64,000 nucleotides of DNA from Megalobrama amblycephala (Eukaryota; Chordata; Actinopteri; Cypriniformes; Xenocyprididae): contig NC_063049.1 in assembly GCF_018812025.1 (NCBI RefSeq), positions 19,770,651 to 19,834,650 of the forward strand. Reading direction: 5' to 3'. The notes below the pieces were generated by a model, which ran no database searches, had not been told where the DNA came from, and worked only from the letters and a program-made list of their open reading frames with translations. A program made the position numbers and the translations under genes. Positions 47,501 through 64,000 of this stretch are shown here, piece by piece (the first letter of the stretch is position 1; each line of letters opens with the position of its first letter).

Positions 47501-49843
47501 ATTCAAACTAAAGAATATGTGTATCTCTGTAACAAATCATACAAGCTGCAAAGATTCACCTCAAATCCTGCTGATCTGATCACTCATCAGATAATTATAC
47601 ACCCACTTAATATACATTGCAAAGCATTTACAGTCATGGTCTATATGCACATTTTTATGAGAATTACAGGCAATATGATATGCAGTACATTTATTCATTT
47701 ATTTTTTGCTGCATGACAAATGATAAAACTGATAGTTCAGATATTAAAACATTTTTACATATCTCATGTTAGCACAGACCCTACCAAATCTAATATTTAT
47801 ATAGCCCACTGTGCATTTATTCAATCTATGCAGTGCTGTATATTATTGCGCTAAGCTGCTAGGCAATCGGAAACCGCCTACTGTTACTATAATCAACTAT
47901 ATGGTGGAAGAATTGTTTATTCCAATAATTACTAATCATAACTCTTTACTGCACACAAGTCATAGATTTTACATGGGTAAAGGGCTATTTGGCAATCCAG
48001 CTCATGCTCTGTCTAAGAACATGTTTTAGCCGTGGTCAAATGAATGGCCTGTCATGGTTTATTGGTTTCATATTCATTAGCCTGGAAACCCTGATTCTTG
48101 AATGTGTTTAGATGTTTATAGTATTTGATATTTCTTTATACGCTATTAATTTTTCATGCAGAGACTTGAGGCAATGAAATTTGTAAGCTTGCTACTGTCA
48201 AATCTGCTCTTATTGAGGTTAGCAATAACTTTCTTGACAATTTATTTGACTTACTGTGGGATTCGCTGTAACACGAGCACTTTAAGAGTCCCAGGCAGTC
48301 CCTATGAAGAAAAGCTACAAAGAGCTTCACTTGAGGTCAGACTTTAATACACACCACAGACGGTGTCTAATAAAAACCAAAGCCAGATTTAATAGTTTAT
48401 AGTGCCTAATTCAGATGCTTCTCTTACCATTCAGAGCCACACAGACTATCCTTTCATTCTGTAATAATGAGGGTGAAATTATCCAGGAGCTCATCTTCGT
48501 TCAGTAATAAAAAAAACCCACTCTAAAAGAATGGAAGCGTTAATTAAAGTTTATTTAAAAGCTTGACAGTCCTGCGTGAGTCTGTGTGTTTTGCAGTTTC
48601 CTGCATCATTCTCTTGTGTATTTCCTTGACCTTGTGAGGAAAATAAAAAGAAAGGCAACAAACAAAAAGGATAACGAGACGACACAAATGAGATGCCTGG
48701 ATTGTTAATTGCATCCCCAATATAGGATCCATCCTCTGAACGTGAGACTCTGATCAAGCGAACAAACAAGATGACTACGATAATGCTCCGATTCTGATGA
48801 ATACGAGATCATGATTAGACCGGTACAATGCTCAGATTGCAGAGAATGCTTTTGTTTGAGGGTAGCCAGGCATTTGTTTATCCCTGGCTGTGAGAGGCAG
48901 TGCCGTACGTGGGTGTTTGTAAAGAGATGGTCCATAAGTCTGCAGGCAAGATACGCTCGGAGGAAACATAACATTCTAGATTGCAAAATGTTGCAATTTG
49001 CTGGTTTTATATAACAAAGGCTTTATGCAAATGCTGCGTGTCAGGGTAGGTAAAAGGAAATAAGTACAGACGTTAGTTGTTTAGCTGATTTCTCACGAGT
49101 ACATGAGCCCGACAGCCATCATCCGGGTCGTCCAGGTTCAGGGAGAGGTGCTTAAACAGTAGTGTGGACAGCAGGAAGACCATGTTTTAGCTCTGTGGGA
49201 TAGAGGTAGCGGGTGAGAAATCGTTTGCATCCGTTCCAGGGAAACAAAATGGCACAAGGGAGTGCTGTGACTGGGCCTATGAGTCACAAAGTATGAGGAA
49301 ATCTACCGAGTGCTGTTTTGAGTGAAAAAGGTCGGCACACAAAACGGCTCAGAGAGCCTCCGATTGTAGCCGAGCAGAAAGAAGGTAATGCTGTCTAACA
49401 ACAGAGGAGCCTTGGAGAGATGTGACTCAAGGACTGGAGGGGAAATAACAGCGGAACATCTGAGCTAATCAGTCTCATACAGGATGGCAGAATAATTCTG
49501 CATAATGATGTCACTCTCTCAGAGAGCTGCTGCAGGAGGCTGCCGAATGGAGTGTGAATTTTAAGCCGTGCGTAGTAGAAGCTCAAGCTTCCAATGGTCT
49601 AACACTGCCTCAGAGTTGCTAGAAAATGACCATAGCTGTCTCGCTCAATAACCTCTGCATCGCTTGTGCGAGACCTTAAAATGAAATATTCAACAGTTCT
49701 TTCCTAGCAGTGACAAAAACCCTGGATTTTCCCCGGCTTCAAAAAGCATGCATCTCCAGTGTGTTTGTACTCATATACTGTGGACTTTTTCACCTGAGTG
49801 TGTGGTGAACCCAAAAACACAACTTAAATGGACACACATGAAA
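47501..49843. other. unique-looking region downstream of znf804a
   Basis: No gene or transposon recognised. Composition is more balanced at 48.2-49.7 kb than in the repeat-rich part, so regulatory sequence is possible, but nothing can be named. Confidence 0.35.
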
Positions 49844-49844
49844 G

Positions 49845-52392
49845 CAAGTGCTTGTTTCTTTGTTTTATTACATAGTACTTTAGCATCATTCATTTGGCAA
49901 AGTGGCGTAAAAAACATAGTTGTTTTATCTTATCTAAATAATTCATACATACAGGGTACCTGGCACAATAAAAACATAAAACATATGTACATGTACATTA
50001 CATATTACATGATTTATAAATAGTACTGATTTACAGCATATACAATTTTCCAAAGCATGTTTTTTTGACTGCGGGGAAAAAAAAAAAAAGTATAACATTG
50101 TGCATTTACACAATTTCCTATGTGTTTAGGATTCAAGAATCAACATGAATTAAGAAGGGGCAATCTGGTGGTATTGGGGGATTTGTTGAACTGATGTTAC
50201 AGAAAAACCAGTCTCTACACTACTTTTATTTTCATATACCACCTCATTTGGATGCAAATGTGTACATTGAGTAATGAAATTACATGCTTTTAAGATATTC
50301 AGAAAAAAAAAAAAAAAAAGCTCTGCTTAAATTCCTCCACTGGGGCATTTCTAATACAGAATCAGTCTACTTAACATTAACAGATTCATTATTATTATTA
50401 TTTACTCATTAGGCATTGAATACAGCTATTACCTGTTATTATTGTTGTTATTATTGTTTAATTTGAAATAACCTTGATTTCTAAGTCCTGTTCACTAGCG
50501 GTGGTGCAATATCATTGTGGAGCTGTATAGCTTTTCATTTGTTAATTTTTCGGTTTTAAATAAAAAGATATCTAATAAAAAAACATATGGTTGAGCATAA
50601 TTATCAAGTATTAAGTACAGTCTACTTTCCATATGGCTATTTGCAAAATCAATAAAGCTAAGTCATTTATTCCAGTTCAACACATCTCCTTTGAAAATAA
50701 AAGGATTGTGAGAATTCAAAGACACAGAATTTCAACTGTTCTTCTCTAGCTAACTTGACTTGCTTTTGGATTCAAGTATCTTAGAAGTTAGTATTTTAAA
50801 TAAGTAAATGAATCCTTCTCTTGAGTTTAATCTCTTTCATCTGATGCAAGCAGGAGAAATTGAATCCTTTGCTAACAAAACCAAACTTCTGTTTTGGAGT
50901 TACCCTGAAGCAGGATTTCAATAAATTTCAGTTAAATATTTGTTAGAATTAATCATATTACCAGCATCACCAAGGCTTGTTATGTTTTTTTCTACATGTA
51001 ATATGTAAATCAAACCAAAAATATTAATGAATTGAAAAGGGGAATTGCCTTAGTTGTATATGCTTATTTTGAATAACTGTTAATGTTAACTTTAACTCCA
51101 CATGGTAGACCATTTGGCTGTGTATGGATATGTAAACCATTTAGATTTACACACTGGATAAAAAAATATATAGGTTAGGAAAAATTAAAAAAAATCCTTA
51201 AATAACTGCTACTGGGCAGGGTACTCCATGTTCTACAGATAGATCTAACCTATGTTCTCCTAATCCAAGCAGGTTACAATATGAGGGATACAGGAAACAC
51301 CCATGTAAGGATTTGCACTTGGTAATTTTTGTGCTTCTTTTCAAACATTTTAGGCAACAGCATGTAAGATCTACAATTTGAAGTACATATTAAACCACAC
51401 ATAACACATTCTGTAGTCCGAACTTAACCGTAATTCTGTGTTTGTTTGTTTGTTTATTCACTGCACTGAGGTTAACCATAATTAGCAAAGTAAGAAATAT
51501 AATTTGCCCATATCAGTTCAGCTTTCGAGTCACATTCAGTTCCCCATTACATGCTATGGGCTTTTTGATTTGCATAAAAACTACTCATAAAAATGAGCAT
51601 TATGTATGTGTTCAACACGATGCTGTTGTAGCACATGGTGCATAGCGCTATTTTGCTGCATTCCGCTAGCCTTCGACAGGCACAGCAGCATTATATTTAA
51701 AGTAGTAATTACCATCGTACACTAGTGCTAGTGTGATTCATTTTAAATGCTGTCACACATGACGAATGTCTGTGTTACATCAATTCTCTGCAGGTTTACT
51801 ATGGAGCTCTGAAAACTGCACATAATAACGCTTTGACCCTTTAGGACTTCCTGTATTCATTTCACTACAGATATGCAACCATCATATATTCTATTGTTAT
51901 TGTATATATTATTATTATAACAGTATTTTGATATTATCTCTAAGTGTATATAGACTAAAGCGTACATATATACTATGTATTTATAATATTTTATAATTTA
52001 TAATTTTGTAATTCTACAAAGATGTGCACCTAAATTGTATCAAATGATCATGCTCCTCTTAATCCAATAAAATGAAGGTCTTTGAGGTGATTAAAATCTG
52101 TCAAAATCTTCTTAACAACAAATACTAATAAAACAGGTACTGGATTTAATCAGGTAGGTGAGTTATATATTTCCTAATAAAAGTGTTATGCAGTTCTTTT
52201 CTGCAAGAATCTCTACTGACAACATGGCACAGAAACAGCATCCTTCCCAAACTGCAAATACAACTCTTTTGTATGTTACTCAAGGAAAACTTCCTATCTC
52301 AAAATTCTAACTAAGGGAGCAGTGCTGCGGATGTTTCTCTTGCTTCTGCAGTATAAAATAAATTTTTTTGTTACACAGAAATAGCTGTGGAG
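49845..52392 (-). other. znf804a: probable znf804a 3' untranslated region
   Basis: The 2.5 kb downstream of the stop codon is AT-rich and free of recognisable transposons, unlike most intergenic DNA here. Read on the minus strand it contains many ATTTA pentamers and several possible polyadenylation hexamers. I took the far end from the best-supported signal at 49869-49864. Earlier AATAAA hexamers on the minus strand near 50.66 and 51.45 kb could give shorter transcripts. The UTR length is inferred, with no transcript evidence. Confidence 0.5.
49864..49869 (-). promoter_or_regulatory. znf804a: candidate polyadenylation signal of znf804a
   Basis: On the minus strand AATAAA is followed about 15-20 nt later by a CA step and then by a GU-rich stretch (CATGTGTGTCC). 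This is the arrangement expected of an efficient vertebrate cleavage site. It lies 2.5 kb past the stop codon. Confidence 0.45.
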
Positions 52393-56046
<3,654 letters not shown>

Positions 56047-58156
56047 TCACCTATCTCAGTATGTCAACTACGCCAAAGCAACAAAAGTTATTTGAATAAT
56101 AATCCTCTTAGAGACCACAAATCTTTTTTCCATGCTTTAACAACCTTTTATTATAAAGACTGGGTATTGCTGTGTAGCACACATTGAGGTATACACAACA
56201 AAAAAGATTAAAAATCTCTTCAAGAGAGAAGGAAGGTAATTAAGGTGTTTGCACACCAATGTTATGTTTCATCAAATCCATTTTCTCTGCAAATGAAAAG
56301 AAGCTGAGGATGAGGTTGCTAAACTCCATGAAATTGTCCTATTTATTTTAGATAAAACTCAGTGATGCTAATTTGCATTTGTTTCCTGGTCTGAAAGGCT
56401 TTGTGCTTTGAATGCAAGATTGATGGAAGCTGCCATGAAGGCCTGATGCTAGGGCCTTAAGTGCATCTCAAGCAGTGAAATGTATTGATTAGGATTACGT
56501 CTGTACATGCAGTGATAATCTAAATTAACTTCCATTAAAAATTCACAAGGATATGATATTTATGGGTGTTTAAAGACTACATTCCTTTTGAAAGCACTAG
56601 ATGTCTCCAAGCAACAACCAGCTCTAGAACAGTTATCACATCCAATTAATCCTGAAAGCTTTCTTTCAATTATCCATTAATAGTTGATGCTTAGCTTTAA
56701 GACAGATGACGAGCTCTTCTGAAAATCATTTTTATAGCAGAACGGACTATGTGTTGTACTTGGGCAAGGTAGACTTTGTGCTAGCGATAGCTGAGAGTAA
56801 AAACAACAATGGTTTCACCAGGCAGCCAAGAAGAGTCATCTGGCCCAACATTACGCATTCCACTCAGGTTGCACAGTTATACACAGTTCAGTGGCGCTGT
56901 AACCTCTCCTATTTGAGAAGGCTTCAGTGATTGCATTTACCGTGGCTGGGGCTCATAGTCAGGGGAATGCGAGGCGGTCACATCAGATATAATTTTGTCA
57001 TGTTAAAGGGCCGCTCAGTGTGGAGTGGGCACATCAGGGTAACTAGTTTGATCCCATCAGGATAGGGTCTCTTTGTGCACCTGCCCTCTATCTTTCAGCA
57101 CCTATCTTGTCGCTCTCTGCTGGCACAGTATGGGCAAACTCAGGCCTGATCCTCTGCGCTGGTTCACTGTCAGCCAGCCTTGCAGAAAATAGCAAACAGG
57201 TTGGCGTGGGCTATATTTATTTGACTCTCAGGTGCATTACTTGGAGGAGCAGCTCTTCATTGATTGTTAATGTATTTGGCGAGAGAAGCTCTGGAATGAG
57301 CCGTTAATGCATGTAGCCTGTATTTCACATGACTGGATGTGGTTACATCATTTATAGTAGGATGCAGCCCTGATGTGAGAGAGCTGTACTGCAAATACCC
57401 TGTGAAATTCTTTCATGTAAAGTGGGGGCAGACATGACCGACAGGCCACTTGAGAATGAATGAAAATTTTAACACAGTAATTTTTTGACCGGACATGTAT
57501 CCTTAATTAAAAGCAACATTGAGACCAGTCGAAGGCAGACAGTGAAGGCTTGGCAGTGGTGATTCACACATTGACAGGAACACCAGGCTTTTCTGTAGCT
57601 CTGGGCTTCCTGTGGGGCCATGAGTCTCCCATACTCTATTATATTCTCAGCAGACATGCTCTGCCAGCTCCAGAGGGTTGCTGGGAAATTGTGCTATTCA
57701 TCCATCAACCCAATTCGTTGAGAAGCTGTGCTTGCACTGTAGAATAGTTTGAACTGTGCAGATAGGAGGCCATGCGACAAACACATCTGAAAGACACAAA
57801 CTAACAAGTGTAGCACCCATATCAGAGAGTGAGGGGGAGTGGCTTTTTCCTTCATAATCCATTCATTTCGCTCCTTTTGCAGTGTTCAATAGCAAGGTCA
57901 TGGGTGGAGGGTTTGTAGATGGTGTTCAGTCAATAGTTCAGTGAGCCCTGTTATTGACAGCGCAGCAGGCCCCAGAGACTCCATGCATTTAGTTTCTGAG
58001 TGAGTCAGAGCACAGGGGTCAGGGCCGATATCAAACAGCAGGACAAGTGGTGGAATTAAAGCTTTAACTTGCTATTAAAGGTTACACTGCTATTTTTGGA
58101 TGCTGCTGGTTCTTAAATCAACATATACTGAGTGTTCTTCCACCCTGCTCTACCTA

Positions 58157-58192
58157 CATCCATCCATCCATCCATCCATCCATCCATCCATC
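58157..58192 (+). repeat. (CATC)n tetranucleotide repeat
   Basis: Nine uninterrupted CATC units in intron 2. Confidence 0.95.
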
Positions 58193-58231
58193 TGAACGTT
58201 TTTTTGTCAATTAACTTTTGATTGATGCACA

Positions 58232-58971
58232 CTGTAAAACTGAACGGTGAAATTAAATAAAATGAGTTCATTTCACTCAAATAATAAAGTTCATTGTACT
58301 TAATAGTTGTGTGAACTCAAAATTGGATTGTAGTAAGCTGAACTCAATATTATCGAGTTGCAGCAGATTTCTAATTCCCAGCATGCTTTGCGTCAGACTG
58401 TATAAGGAAAATAAATGTTGAAATTAAGCGTTATTTTGTGTGTTTTTGCTCAAGATTACCATAGGGAGACATAAGTTAGTGTTTGGTGTTGTGTTGTTTT
58501 TGGGATTCACAGGGAGTTCTGTAATGTTAGTTTTGTAAGGTTACCATTTGGTGAAGAGTAGAGCCTGTGGTTTGGTTGAGGATGGGCTGCAAAACTGTAT
58601 GTTGTTTGATTATATACATAAAAGTATATAATGACAGTCTCTTTGATAGTTAAAATTGCATGTTTTATTTGCTATCTAACATTTAACCAAGATCTGAATG
58701 TGATGTTTATGTAAATGAGCTGTATGTAATTAACATTATGATGAGTGGGGCGAGGCTGAGAACTGTGGGAGCGAAGGAATGCCGGTGACATGATTGTTAA
58801 TGAGAGACACCTGTGCACCACACTGGCCCTGCTCCGCTTCCGCGACTCTCGGCCCCACCCCCCAAAATTTAAGTTCTACCAACTTAAAAAAAGACTTAGT
58901 TTACTTAAATGTTTTGAGGTAACACGTTTCCTCAAATGTTTTGAGTATACTGAACTTATTGAGTTTGACAG
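58232..58971. mobile_element. 740-bp element in znf804a intron 2
   Basis: It begins CTGTAAAACTGAACGGTGA and ends TTATTGAGTTTGACAG. TGCACA flanks both sides (58226-58231 and 58972-58977). Repeated strings such as GAACTCAA, TTTGAGT and ACTTAA lie near the ends, as in known fish MITEs. The exact end could be CACTGT with a shorter duplication. Confidence 0.65.
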
Positions 58972-59484
58972 TGCACAACACTGCTGCAAACATGTTCTTG
59001 TTGCTTTCTACGATTTGTTTGCAAACTAGCACTTTTGTTCACTTGTAATACTGAAATGTGTATAATATTCAAATGCCTCAGTGGACCTGGATACGGGTGG
59101 TACTATTAAGCTATTCTCAGCAAAAGTTCATGCACGTTGGCTTTATGGCTTAATACATTTGCAGTGCTTAAGAACAGGTCAACAAAACTAGCACACTAAC
59201 TTGTTTATGCAGAATGCAGGGAAAGAGGCTTAACATTGTCTTGAGAAAAGAGGATAAACAACAGGAGCAAACAACAACAAAGCACTTGGACTTCCAATTG
59301 TCCTGCCTGCTTTTGATCTATGGCCTCCTAAATTAAAACTCCATAAGACCACCACCACTCCACTGACTCTGAGTCGAAGGGGAAGCCATTCATCTTGTGC
59401 TGCACACGTGTGCTACAAAATCCATTTGTTGTCATCTTCTAAAACACTCTATTATTGCTATGCATTGCATCAGAGGAAGTCTCA

Positions 59485-64000
<4,516 letters not shown>

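Overview
The window is vertebrate nuclear DNA, most likely from a cyprinid-type teleost. Three things point there: one spliced gene, znf804a, on the minus strand; AT-rich non-coding DNA around it; and a very high density of short non-autonomous DNA transposons of types I associate with carp-like fish genomes. The species assignment rests on remembered repeat families, not on a search. I saw no bacterial-type operon, CRISPR array, convincing tRNA or rRNA gene, or intact transposase.

The only intact gene is at 49.8-59.7 kb. Reading leftwards on the minus strand it shows exon 2 (59652-59509), intron 2, exon 3 (56016-55886), intron 3, and a large exon 4 (55417-52393). A long AT-rich 3' UTR follows, with a plausible polyadenylation site near 49.86 kb. 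The joined exons give 1099 residues: a U1/matrin-like C2H2 zinc finger, a basic helix, the [14 protein letters not shown] junction and the C-terminal VIPLQPLF block, all as remembered for vertebrate ZNF804A. Exon 1 (about 37 residues) is not in the window and must lie beyond 64000, so 59.65-64 kb is intron 1. The protein is a presumed nuclear, RNA/DNA-associated regulator.

The left 46 kb is intergenic and built largely from transposons. At least fifteen elements carry a TTAA (or one-base-decayed) target duplication and ends starting AGG or similar. They fall into several families: A at 1482, 5330 and 27169; B at 2422, 6690 and 14375; and others. Further elements have 8-bp duplications (hAT-like: 25704, 26091, 31790, 61726) or 3-, 5- or 6-bp duplications. 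They are strongly nested, reaching four levels at 38.9-41.6 kb. A decayed THAP-domain coding fragment at 43.42-43.69 kb lies next to TTAA elements and may be a remnant of their source transposase family. No TTAA element was found from 46 kb to the right end, where the gene sits.

The remaining spacers (for example 33-34.7, 37.3-37.6, 41.9-42.2 and 48-49.7 kb) look unique and more mixed in composition. Some may be conserved regulatory DNA, but that needs a cross-species alignment.
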